Assembly (NCBI GenBank): GCA_030248215.1
Contig: JASANG010002542.1
Coordinates: 1-64,000, forward strand
Length of the DNA stretch: 64,000 nucleotides
Source: Enoplolaimus lenunculus
Taxonomy: Eukaryota; Nematoda; Enoplea; Enoplida; Thoracostomopsidae
Direction: 5' to 3'
Positions 22,192 to 32,955 of the stretch are shown one piece after another. Both the position numbers and the translations under genes were made by a program. The notes under the pieces are model-generated. The model searched no databases and was not told the DNA's origin. It saw nothing but the letters and a program-made list of their open reading frames with translations. The number at the start of each line of letters is the position of its first letter. Position 1 is the stretch's first letter.

Positions 22192-22443
22192 CACTGCAAT
22201 TTTCAGTGAGTTGATTTTAACTCAGAATGAGTTGAATCACTCAGTCTGAGTTAGGACTATCAGAACTCAGAATTTTGAGTTGATTCAATTCATTCTGAGC
22301 TAATCAATCAACTTACCAAGAGTTAACTCAACTCAGAGTGAGAATCAACTGAACTGTAAGTGAGCTAATGTTCACTGATATTTATTCAAAAATAACCAAC
22401 TCGCTAGCTGAATTGATTAATCAACTCATTGCAATTTACAGTG
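22192..22443. mobile_element. Family A MITE just beyond a gene's stop codon
   Basis: GCACTGCAATTTTCAG start, GCAATTTACAGTG end. It lies 25 bp downstream of the stop of the minus-strand secreted gene and on that strand contains AATAAA (22382-22387). Confidence 0.8.
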
Positions 22444-22468
22444 TGCCTAATATGGTTCTTATAGAACT

Positions 22469-25206
22469 TTAGCAAATTTCCTCGGCACATTTCAAATAAG
22501 ACTTCATCATTGCAGTCTCGTTCCAACAGCTGAAATAAAACAAAATAATTTAATTTAGGTTAAATTTTTTGCGTAGGCTCAAGCCGAGGTAGGCCATGAC
22601 TACGAATTTAATATTTACTGCGATTCTTCTCAGAAATAACCAGAAATAACTAATTCTCTCTCTACACTGTAAATTTCAGTGAGTTGATTTTAACTCAGAA
22701 TGAGGCACAATCACTCAGTCTGAGTTAGGACTATCAGAACTCAGCATTTTGAGTTAATTCAGTCCATTCTGAGCTAAATAATCAACTCACCCAGGGTCGA
22801 CTCAACTCAGAGTAAGAATCACCTCAACTCAGAGTGAGTTAATGTTTACTGATATTAATTTAGAAATAGCCAACTCGCTAGCTGAATTGATTAATCAACT
22901 CATTGGAATTTACAGTGTAAGTTGACCATTAATCAACTCATTTACAGTGAGCTGAAACTGTAAACTCGCAATCTTACTTTCGGTCTGGCTGTGACTTATT
23001 CTCTAAGCACTTGCGGATGTCATCCAGCAGTGGTAGTTTGGCTTTAATTCTGAAACAAAAACACGCATGGAGACGTTTTGAACCGAGATGGGAAACTCAA
23101 GGAATATCTGAAGTATGTATACGGGTGGCACTATACTTGTCGTGGCTGAACGTAAAAAAATTATTGATACTTATTGTAGTGACCCGAATAAGAGGGGAAC
23201 TGATATTTGTTTGGCCTCTCCAGAGGGTACCCCCCTTGTTATTCGGTTACGCACTGTTATTTATTTTTAACCCACGCTCCGCCACCCTTCGTTACTGATA
23301 TATATCCGGTATTGCAATTATCCGTTGAATTAAACGATTATTTGTATTGTGTCAATAGTTTGAGCGATAATGCAAGGTTATACTTAGGAATGTTAAAGTA
23401 CGCTTTAAAGTTTCGAACTCAACCTTATTCCGTCCTTTAGTCATTTTATGCGCTATAATTAGGGGTCCATGTTACTTTTAGGGCCGTCCCGGTTTCTGGT
23501 GGATTTATAAAAGAGTATGCTTACACTCTAGATTACATTTTTTGCTTAGGCTTAGGCTTAAGCTGTGGAATATGCTTTTGCAACGCTTAGGTTTATAGGC
23601 TTAGGCTTAGGAACACGCTTAATAAGTAACATTGTCCCGATTGTTCATACCTTGGCCAAAAGACATACCCAGTTTTCGCCGATCCATCATGCGTATAATT
23701 TTGAACCAAACACGCGTACACTGCATTCATGCGTTGCTTTAGCGGCATTTCCTGGTTCCCACGACAAAAACTTTTCACAAAATACTTTAAAACTGGCTGA
23801 ATTTTGCCATAACACTGATCGACGCATTGTTTCCAAGAATGCGATTGCTGAGCGGAAACGTAATCTGGCTGTTGAAAGTAACGAAATTTACCAGCTGAGT
23901 GGGAGGGCGTTAGACACTTGTCTCGCTACATGCTTGTAGTACGGCGTAGTGCTGTATAGTCGTGCCAGACAGCGTCGCTGGACAAGCCTACCGCCACCTA
24001 TATTTTTGGCCAATGTTACTTTAAGGGGCATCCAGATTTCTGATGGGTCCATAAAACAGTAGGTTTAGATTCTAGATTACATTTGTTTGCTTGGCCTTAG
24101 GCTTCGGCTTATGCTTAGGCTTATGAACACATTTTTGCAACGCTTATGCCTTAGGCTTAGTCTTAGGAATGCGCTTAATCTACTGGTACGCCCCTTAATG
24201 TAACATTGGCCATTTGCTTCATAATTTCTTGTAGCGCGGCATAGTCCAGCGTCGTCTAGCGACTAACACCGCCGCAGTACAAGCATAGACCCGTCCTTAA
24301 TCTGTCTTTTAAATTCAGTTCCACCAAAAACAAGCGGATCCGGAATTTTTCAAAACTTGAGATTGATTCTAAAAAGGCGACTTTCAACGGCTTCAAGAGA
24401 TCCGGCTGGTAAACGTGGATCCTCATTTGGAGCGTTTAAGTGGTACCAAATTTTGGTGTAAAGGTACAACTAAGGAAAACTGGTCCGTTAGAAATCGTTG
24501 ACCGGCTACCACTAAATGAGTCATCCACGTTATAATGTTTACGTTGATGTAAAAAATTGTTGCTCGTTTTGGAAGCCCCACCTTATGCAATACCCATACT
24601 TCGTTTGTGTAAGATGTGTCCTCAGATTATTTGAGAGCCACGAAGATAAACTAATCTCAGCAAAAAGGCATTTAGATTTGTCACAACACTTAAAATTTGA
24701 CAGCGTAGTTCTTATCACGTAGTCCCTCGAATGCGGGCCCGTAGCCAAGGCCGGCCAGGGAGGTTCAGCCCCCCTGAAAACATTTTTGCTCGCCTAGACG
24801 ATTTTCAATCTTGCTTGTAAGTCATCGAAAATCCTTGAATGCCCCCCTGAAAAATTCCCCCTAGCAAAGTGAGCTGGCTACGGTCCTGCTCGAATGATAC
24901 TTCTAATGCATATAAATATGGTTTGTATACAAGTGTACGTTTGGTATGGTTTCGAATCAAGGTTTTAGTGCTGATGGTGCACACTTTTTACCTAATTTCA
25001 AGTTTACAGTGCAGTTTTAGGTATCCCACCAGCTGTATTGAAGAGATTAGACAATTTGTTTACATCTACGTAAACGTTATATTAACATGGATGAATTCAT
25101 AAATAATAAAAACGGAATCAGGGATATTGAAAAGTCTTACTTGGCTGATTGCTAAAAGCCAAAACGCCGAAATCCACAAAAGCGACCGCGATGTTAAGTA
25201 ACACAT
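22469..25206 (-). CDS. Small secreted eight-cysteine protein, family unknown (4 exons, 138 aa)
   Basis: Exons in order: 25206-25141, 23868-23651, 23049-22978, 22529-22469; 66+218+72+61 = 417 nt with phases 0, 2, 2 matching at every junction. The first exon encodes a signal peptide (MCYLTSRSLLWISAFWLLA). The mature part has eight cysteines in a mainly helical, charged sequence: WKQCVDQC, KSFCRG, VYACLV, IRKCLE, RNCWN, YLKCAEEIC at the C-terminus, so four disulfides are likely. N-glycosylation sequons: NYT and NET. I do not recognise the family. The second exon also has an alternative acceptor (start 23894, phase 1), which would imply another 5' exon; the signal-peptide link is therefore less sure than the last three exons. 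Introns hold Family A, C3, E and H elements. Confidence 0.55.
22665..22917. mobile_element. Family A MITE
   Basis: CACTGTAAATTTCAG to GGAATTTACAGTG, flanked by TA on both sides. In the last intron of the eight-cysteine gene. Confidence 0.8.
23172..23460. mobile_element. Family H element, right end missing
   Basis: GTAGTGACCCGAATAAGAGG start followed by the family interior (GATAATGCAAGGTTATACTTAG). Confidence 0.65.
23463..23638. mobile_element. Family C3 element
   Basis: GGTCCATGTTACTTTTAGGG start, TAAGTAACATTGTCC end; it abuts the second exon of the eight-cysteine gene. Confidence 0.65.
24009..24211. mobile_element. Family C3 element
   Basis: GGCCAATGTTACTTTAAGG to CCTTAATGTAACATTGGCC with TTAGGC core. 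Confidence 0.75.
24319..24469. other. Coding-like segment, strand uncertain
   Basis: Plus strand: a good acceptor (TCTGTCTTTTAAATTCAG) and donor (GCTG|GTAAAC) frame 24319-24408, phase 1 to 1. Minus strand: an acceptor before 24469 opens 39 codons ending TGA at 24350, reading WYHLNAPNEDPRLPAGSLEA, which looks like real protein. Only one can be right; no family recognised. It sits in the first intron proposed for the eight-cysteine gene. Confidence 0.25.
24736..24892. mobile_element. Family E hAT-like MITE
   Basis: GCGGGCCCGTAGCCAAG left, TGGCTACGGTCCTG right. Confidence 0.7.
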
Positions 25207-25537
25207 TCTATTCTGTTATAAGTTTATCAACCTGAGATTTTAAGTAACTTTATGGCACAGAAAGAAGAATGTAGAGTTTTTCGGTTACACGGTAAATTCA
25301 AATGAGTTGTATAATCAACTAAAAACGTTCCGCGGCCACATGGCCCGACATTTTTAAGATTTTGGCTGAATTTTGTAATTTTTATTTCGTTTCGAACGAT
25401 TGCAGCGTATCTATATAATGAAAATTTGCGAAATGTACGCGATTTATAACTATAATTTTGAGGGCAAAAATAACACAATTTCCGATGCTTCTGTAACGGA
25501 AACAGAAACGTAAACGGAGACCGATTTTTAAATTTTG

Positions 25538-25753
25538 CAGTGCAAAAAATGGTGTGTCAAATTGACTCTAGTCGAAAATAGGCATTTCCCGACTACAGAA
25601 ACTCCGTCAAATTCTACTCCGCCAGTCATATTCAGCTCACTGAGTCGCCTAAATGAGTCGAATTTGACTCTGGCTAGTGTAATTTGACTCAGTTTGTGTA
25701 GTCCGGAAATGCCTATTTCAGCGAGTCAATTTGACCCGCCAATTTTTGCAGTG
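25538..25753. mobile_element. Family B palindromic MITE, diverged
   Basis: CAGTGCAAAAAATGGTGTGTC to CCAATTTTTGCAGTG. The donor motif is GTGTGT in this copy. Confidence 0.7.
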
Positions 25754-25966
25754 TTTTTTATAAAGAGGCAGCTATACTTGAAACAAAATATTATTCAACA
25801 ATATTATAACGCAACGACACATTGTGCAACTTGCAACAGTTGACATTAAAATGTTTACCATTTACTTTTCTAGCATTTTCTTTGGAAATTTTACTAAAAC
25901 TCGTAGAACTTTTGAAACAAAGGGATAAAACGGGAACGAGCTGTCATTGTTATTTCACGTTAAAGG

Positions 25967-26176
25967 AGGTCCGAGAAAAGTATAAATAAATTGAATTTAA
26001 GAGGATTATTTAAAAAATGTGAAATGAATTTTGCGTTACATGGCGCATTCACATCAAAATATATACAAGGCATCGGATACATATTGACAAGTAAAAACCT
26101 CGGCGCTAAAACCAAAATGTACATCGACAAATTATATTTACCGGAACAAATCGCAGATATAAAACAGCATTTGTGA
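25967..26176 (+). CDS. Possible last exon of an unrecognised gene
   Basis: An open frame after a possible acceptor (CACGTTAAAG) reads ...KLNLRGLFKKCEMNFALHG through LYLYPEQ-like LYLPEQIADIKQHL to a TGA at 26174-26176, followed by AATAAA at 26208-26213. The composition (K, I, L, N, G) is protein-like. A candidate upstream exon of matching phase 2 starts at the acceptor before 25011 (GIPPAVLKRLDNLF). No family recognised. Confidence 0.3.
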   Translation, partial: RSEKSINKLNLRGLFKKCEMNFALHGAFTSKYIQGIGYILTSKNLGAKTKMYIDKLYLPEQIADIKQHL

Positions 26177-26219
26177 TTGTTTTTCAAGAAATATATAAGC
26201 AATGAAAAATAAATAGGGG

Positions 26220-27850
26220 TTGCACCAAAATTGTGTGACCTTTGTGCTGTAAAATTTTATGTCTGGTCAGTTTATAGGCAACTTCAAAAAACACCTTTCA
26301 TGATTTCTTAAAATAGATGTCGAAAAAATGGTTTTAGATCTCATTCCATCCATTAATTTGCTTTCCACATGTAGCAGTGCCAAAAGTTTGCTTTATTTTA
26401 AGGACTTAGTCGAAATGCGACGGTGTACACAGATATTCGTTTCCTTTCCAGTAAAAATCGGAATCCTTTTCTGTTGATATAGAAATACCGGAATTCACGT
26501 ATTATGTATCTTACAATTTTTCAAAACAATTATTTTTTGTTTAAAATTTCACATGTCTCAAACCCTGTTGGCAAAAACACCAAACATTTTTGAAGCTTCT
26601 ATACTACAAAATTTGCGTAACAATTACCGTGAATTCTCTCAGACAACAAGAAAAATATTAATTTTGGAAAATTTACATATATTTGCTGATTTTTAGGCAA
26701 TAACTTGTAACAAGCTGTCAAAGTGTTTAACATAAAATGATAAGAAGTATTTAAACATCGATGCATTATAGTTGATGAATCCCCACATTTGATTTTGCGT
26801 TTGTAACGAAATGGTTTGCGTTACCAATAAGTTAGTGAGAAATTGTCTATGCAACCATTATTTTCAAGTTTAACAGATAGACAACACACAATTATACGTT
26901 TAATTTAGGAAACGCCGTATGTGTCCAATCGCCTCAAAAACACTTTTATTTTTTATTGCATAGCTAGTACCTTTTAAAATGGAATCATTCGGATTTCGTG
27001 TTTGTCAGGTGATTTTGATTCTAGCATCCTAATTAAGCTGCCTAGTGTTGCGTGGTTTTGAATTTTATGCTATCAGTAGCCTAAACACACTTGAGGAAGG
27101 TAATTTGCTTGAGTGAGTCGAAGCATGCTAATCTATATTCATCAGCGAACTTCATTCCTTGATTTCTTATTTTTACTGAAACAGAGACTGGCGTGATTTA
27201 GTGATTTAACTCTGTTTTCTTGGCTTCTAGGGACTGAAAAGCAACCTTTTCTTAATTCTAATCCAACAACACAGCTAAAACTTTTTTGTTCCGAAGTTAC
27301 ATATTTCCAAAATTAGAATAGTAATAGATTCTAGGTCAGATCAACAAATAATCTGTTGTTTATACATTTCATTTTATATTTTAGAATATCTTGCCTATAT
27401 CGTGTGCAGCTAATTTCAAGGAATTATTTTAGTCTTTGAATGTGCCGTGCAAGTTGAAAAATGCGTCAAAAACATAGGTTATAGGACAACACCTTGGGTT
27501 TCAAGCAGTACACACATTCACGACACCTTGCCATCGAATTACTCTGAACTGGAGAATTTTGGCATCGTAGAAAAATAGACAGTGGTCTTGAGCCATGTTT
27601 TAGCTACGAGGTCAAAGAACCATGATGATGTTCGGACAAATACTTAGGATCTGGCAATTTGTTAGCGATACAACTACTAACATATAAGAATTAAGCAATT
27701 TTCTCGTCTGCTTCGTTGTTTTTTTCTGAACCAAAAGTTATGTGATGTATAAGTATATATTCAGATATTTTGTCCAGTACCGACTAGGTGAGTAATATAT
27801 AATAGCATAGGTATTTATATACTAACATTGTATTCGTGTGATAATCTAAA
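26220..27850. other. Upstream region of the NEK gene, no elements recognised
   Basis: AT-rich (polyT/A runs), with none of the transposon families seen elsewhere. It probably holds the NEK 5' untranslated region and promoter; no specific site can be named. Confidence 0.4.
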
Positions 27851-27857
27851 TTTATGA

Positions 27858-29306
27858 ATGGACTTACCGACTCCGAATTTAGATGACTCCAGTCATTATT
27901 CGTCTCTGGCGAATTTGGAAATCGAAAAGAAAATCGGGAAAGGCCAGTTCAGCGAAGTGTATAGAGCACGATGTAAAATTGACGGCAAAATGGTTGCGTT
28001 AAAAAAGGTTCAGATATTCGAAATGGTTGACGCGAAAGCAAGACAAGTAGGTATCAGTATTAGATCAAGAAAAATTGGTAAATGGTGTGAAAATACTGCA
28101 GATTCAAATTGTTATTGTTGTTTTTTTACATTGTCGCTAAGTTAGAGGTAATATATAAGTACGGTAGCACCATTTTGCTATGTACTGAAAAATATGATGT
28201 TTTGGATATTTTAGTGTGGTTCAGCTGCGACCAGTGTCTATATTTCAGACTAACTTTTATTCTTCTAGTGTATGTATTGCGTAAAGATGTGAAGACAATA
28301 TTGTTTGAAAGTTTTATTTGACAGAATTTTTGATCTGTATTTATTTTAGGACTGCATAAAAGAAATTGATCTATTGAAACAACTGAATCACCCAAACGTC
28401 ATCAAGTACTATGCGTCGTTTATCGAAGAAAATGAACTGAACATTGTATTAGAATTAGCGGACGCGGGCGATTTATCGCGGATGATCAAACATTTTAAAA
28501 AGCAAAAACGACTAATTCCCGAGCGGACAATTTGGAAATATTTTGTCCAAAATGCAGACGCACTCGCACATATGCATTCTCGACGTATTATGCATCGTGA
28601 TGTCAAACCAGCTAATGTTTTTATCACGGCGCAGGGTGTTGTGAAACTTGGAGACTTAGGCTTAGGCCGGTATTTTAGTTCAAAAACAGTTGCCGCGCAT
28701 TCGTTAGTCGGTACTCCGTACTATATGTCACCGGAACGGATACACGAAATTGGGTACAATTTTAAATCCGATATTTGGTCTCTAGGATGTCTGCTGTACG
28801 AAATGGCCGCCTTACAGTCACCGTTTTATGGCGAAAAAATGAATTTGTACTCGTTGTGTAAGAAAATTGAAGCTTGTGACTATCCCCCGTTGCCTTCGGA
28901 TATCTACTCGGGCGAGTTACGAGACTTGATTCGACAATGTATCTCAGCTGATCCGGATCGTCGTCCTGATATAGCTCACGTACAACGGGTTGCGACTGCA
29001 ATGCACGCGAAGTTTAAAGCGATGCCACCGCCGTCTACGCCGCCGACGGCGGCATCTTTTGATGATAATGCCTCTGAATCGGGTATTCGCTCCGCAGCTG
29101 CTGCTGAGTCTGGGATTCGCTCGGCCGCAGCTGCTAGAGCAGATCCTAGCCCAGATCGACTGGTTAATAGCGTGGCATCCCAGGTGTGTGGCGGCGAGAG
29201 CGATGCCGTACAGTCTGGTACGAACGATGACGTCATAGAACGACTGGGTGGGTTTAGCGATGATGTATCAAAAGCGGGGGACGCGGTAGCGAGAGTGAGG
29301 TTGTAG
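27858..29306 (+). CDS. NEK7: NIMA-related kinase NEK6/NEK7 (2 coding exons, 381 aa)
   Basis: Exons 27858-28046 and 28350-29306, phase 0 (CAA|GTAGGT ... TTTTAG|GAC). A serine/threonine kinase of the NEK6/7 group, which acts downstream of NEK9 in mitotic spindle assembly. The Gly loop is GKGQFSEV (27-34), the ATP-binding lysine K49 (VALKK), the catalytic loop HRDVKPANV (D147), the DLG motif D165, and the activation segment [17 protein letters not shown] has S181 at the place of NEK6 S206/NEK7 S195. [24 protein letters not shown] and [19 protein letters not shown] are nearly identical to vertebrates. NEK6 and NEK7 separated in vertebrates, so one invertebrate gene stands for both. Vertebrate proteins end soon after the kinase domain; this one has about 80 extra residues of low complexity including [10 protein letters not shown] twice in tandem. 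Confidence 0.93.
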
Positions 29307-29828
29307 GTTGAGTGAAAGTGACCAATGCAGGATAGCCGCAGTCGTGAAAGCTTACGGTGGCGCTATACTTGTCGTGCGGCGCCTTTCGGTGGCGGCCATC
29401 TCCATCGGTATCATACGAGAGTAATTAACAAAATTTTGCAACTGCGAATCTCCTTGAACTGTTAATTTTTGGTTTGCTGGCCAACAGTTTAGTAGCCACG
29501 TTTTGATTATTTATGATTTTAAAATGAATCAAAATAATTTACTTTTGCAATATACAGTGTTATTTTATTGATTATGCGACAAAATATGGCGGTTAGCAGC
29601 AATTGTTAATAGCAAAAAGGTTACATATTTGTATAACATAGAGCCCTGCTTTAGTTATACGAGGATTTGGTGTCTTGTCACTTGATAACCTCTCACTAAC
29701 CGGGGATAACATCCGAATAACCATTTATGAAACTAATTTTGGAAGATATTGTGTATCTTCATGGCGTCGCGTAGCTAGGCTTTCAGAAGGGTGTCACGTT
29801 CTGAAAAATTTCGACGGAGGGAGGTCAG

Positions 29829-30217
29829 GGTGCAACCGGAATTCCGGTTCCGGTTCCGGCATTTTTTCACCTTCCGGTTCCGGTTCCGGTAAATTTTTAC
29901 CGGATTTAAAAATTCCGGTATTATAATTTGGCCGTTTTCTTAACTTTGCTAATTTTTAAGAATCTCTTTTGAAAGCCACTTGTACTTCGAATATAAGCCA
30001 TTGATGGTGGATTTCACTTCAGTCGATGATGAAAATCTAAAATACAACAAATAAAATAAATACCTATGTTCGACTAAGGTTATTTCACAAATAATAGAGC
30101 AAAAAATAAGATTAAAATGAAATTTTTGGTGAAATGTATTTTTCACTTTCCGGTTCCGGTTCCGGTAAAATTTTCAAATTCCGGTTCCGGTAAATTGTAA
30201 TTCCGGTTGCACCCTGA
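29829..30217. mobile_element. Family I element (CCGGTT repeats at both ends)
   Basis: Opens AGGGTGCAACCGGAATTCCGG and closes with the inverted form CCGGTTGCACCCTGAGGG; terminal repeats consist of GGTTCC hexamers. Flanked by GAGGG/GAGGG-like sequence. Interior is AT-rich and non-coding. Confidence 0.75.
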
Positions 30218-30348
30218 GGGAGGTACTTCTTTACAAACTGACTCCCCGAGGCCGCGGCTACACCTTAGCATCTTTTGCATGACGCTATGATGGGTAACGT
30301 TTAAGGCGCAATATACTAGTAAGTAATTTAAAGTTAATGATTATAGAG

Positions 30349-31206
30349 CCGTTCACGCGAAATTTGGTGCGGTTTACCCTGTTTTTCGAGCAGCTGGTCT
30401 GGAACGTACTGCAGTTATTGTAATTTTGCAATTCTCTCAGAAAGGTATACATTGCAATATACGTATGTTTAGTTTACGCCATCATTGTATTTGGCCTTAT
30501 ATTTTTCACTGAGTTTTTTTATACGTTTTGTGGTTTTCATACCGCACATGCTGATGACTGCTGTTTTTCACTTGTATACGTGTGATACTTACTTTGGATT
30601 TTTAAACACGCCATAATGTATCTGTGATCTGTTTTGTGGCCATTCTACTTTTTTTAAATATGTTTTATTGTTATTTTTTGTGTTTTTTTCAAGTTATACC
30701 CTGACTACGTAAAAATGTACCATCGTTATTTGCTTTAGATCCTAAGCCTAAAGCCGTATTCACACGTGTAAATTTTTGCTGCGAAAACTTGCAGCTGCAA
30801 CTTGTAATTGCAAGTTTTGTCCAAAATCCCGTTTGAAAACTTGCAATTGCAAATAATTCATTAAACATCATAGCTAGGAATTTTTAGTTCACATGTGTGA
30901 ACAACCATGCAAGTTCACTGAATTTATTGCAGCCGCTTTCTCATTGGCTGATGGAAAAATGCAAGTTGTGCATGTAATTCGCAGCCGCACATTCCGGCAG
31001 CAAAAACTGACACGTGTGACTAGGGCTTAAGTATAAAATTATAGTTCTAAGAGACTGTGGAACGGACCAAATTACGTTTAAATACTTTGAGCTTTTTCTT
31101 ATCGACATCGATATTTACAGGGTTAGGAAGCGGAAGCCTGGCTGTGTTACAGGTGCTGGACAAAGTCGTACGCCTTTGCGGACGTTTACGATTGGATTCG
31201 CTTTAG
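30349..31206 (+). CDS. Possible two-exon gene end, unrecognised
   Basis: Segment 30349-30444 (phase 1 to 1, donor AAAG|GTATAC) reads KFGAVYPVFRAAGLERTA. Segment 31121-31206 follows a good acceptor (GATATTTACAG) and reads GSGSLAVLQVLDKVVRLCGR to a TAG. Phases agree. It could be a separate gene or chance; no homology recognised and a Family F element lies between. Confidence 0.2.
30753..31030. mobile_element. Family F element, complete copy
   Basis: Left AAAGCCGTATTCACACGTG, right ACACGTGTGACTAGGGCTTA; long terminal inverted repeats with GCAACTTGCA words; about 275 bp. Confidence 0.7.
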
Positions 31207-31436
31207 GCTTAGCCTGAGATTGGTATCGTGGTTGGGTCTTGTTCTGTACGTGGGTATATCATACATTATTAATATAAGATTACGGGGCGCTAGCTTTTAA
31301 ATACGTTCCTTTATACGGCCGACACTATACTAAATATTTCAACATGTCAATGTGTTCTATGTAGCACCATCCTACATATTATAATCTTAAGCTCTTAGCT
31401 TATGCGAAACTTTGCGATTCAAAGTATTCATTGATT

Positions 31437-31620
31437 GGCCCATGTTACTTTAAGGGGCGCCCAGGTTTGTGGTGGGTCCATATAACAGTAGGTTTATAGT
31501 CTAGATTACATTTTTTGCTTAGGCTTAGGCTTAAGCTTGGGAACACATTTTTGCAACGCTTAGGCTTAGGCTTAGGACTACGCATAATCCACTGTTACGC
31601 CCCTTAAAGTAACATTGGCG
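31437..31620. mobile_element. Family C3 element
   Basis: GGCCCATGTTACTTTAAGGG to CCTTAAAGTAACATTGGC, both ends well kept. Confidence 0.8.
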
Positions 31621-31950
31621 GATTGAATTAAGAAGCAGCGTGCTGTAAAGCCGGATGAATTGACATTAACCATCTTTTTTTATCGACCAAATTCCGTTTG
31701 AGTCGGTTGAAATCTGGAAAACTCAACAAAATGAAAAAATCTTGGTCTTAGTCAGTGATGGTCCGGTTGGTATCAAAATACCATAGGGTCAATTTTAGTG
31801 GCAGTCCAGCCTTAATTGTATACATATTTTACACAACAGAGTGTCTATTTTTGTTTGGAATCGAACAGTGTCAATCTCATATGCATTGATGATTTTACAA
31901 TTGAAAGTAAAACTTTAAACGCCGAGTTTTGTTTGCCTTTTATCTGTGGT

Positions 31951-32380
31951 ATTCATATTTTGAAATTGAGCGTCCCGAAATTCATTCATATTTTGAAATT
32001 GAGCGTCCCGAAATTCATTCATATTTTGAAACTGAGCGTCCCGAAATTCATTCATATTTTGAAATTGAGCGTCCCGAAATTCATTCATATTTTGAAACTG
32101 AGCGTCCCGAAATTCATTCATATTTTGAAATTGAGTGTCCCGAAATTCATTCATATTTTGAAATTGAGCGTCCCGAAATTCATTCATATTTTGAAATTGA
32201 GCGTCCCGAAATTCATTCATATTTTGAAACTGAGCGTCCCGAAATTCATTCATATTTTGAAATTGAGTGTCCCGAAATTCATTCATATTTTGAAATTGAG
32301 TGTCCCGAAATTCATTCATATTTTGAAATTGAGCGTCCCGAAATTCATTCATATTTTGGAATTGAGCGTCCCGAAATTCA
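31951..32380. repeat. 33-bp minisatellite, 13 units
   Basis: Unit ATTCATATTTTGAAATTGAG plus CGTCCCGAAATTC. Units differ at two positions only (AAATT/AAACT and GAGCG/GAGTG). As 33 is a multiple of three, long frames are open on both strands (repeats HILKLSVPKFI, and NEFRDAQFQNM on the minus strand). Confidence 0.9.
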
Positions 32381-32396
32381 ATTTTTAATTTCAGCG

Positions 32397-32572
32397 ACCA
32401 ATGTAAACAACAGGGGGTGGAACAGTATTATAAGCATATTCCTAAGCGTAAGCGTAATTATGAGCATGTTCCTACGCCTAAACCAACCAATAAAATTAGT
32501 CTAAAGCTGAAACTTTACTCTTGTCTTGTTGCACACAAAAACGTTCCGCCTCTGATCTTTTTTACATGGGCC
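32397..32572. mobile_element. Family C1 element, reversed and short
   Basis: GACCAATGTAAACAACAGGGG to CTGATCTTTTTTACATGGGCC. Confidence 0.65.
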
Positions 32573-32955
32573 GTTTCAGCGTTTTAAATTTCTTTTAAGA
32601 ATTCCCCGTCAATTTGTTCTTAAAATTGTACTAGTTCTTTTGCACAAGTAAAAATCACTGGCGGATCTGCCGAAACCTTCAAAAAATTTTATCGGAGATA
32701 GTGGTCTATTTTCTGCTGTAGCCAGATCTCTAGTTGTATCCTGCAGCGAACCTTTGTTGCCTCACAAAGACGAAAGTTGATAGGAAAACTAAGTGAAAAT
32801 AGCGCCCCAAGGAAGATTTTTCAAATGTGCTGAAGCCAAAAGTTCAAGAGTTCATCTAGGTTGTACTATGGTGTCATCCCTGCATAAGAAGAGGCTCGCA
32901 CTTAATATTGATTACGCCTATCAGTTGGACTTGACGGGTTTGGGTCGTATTTGAT

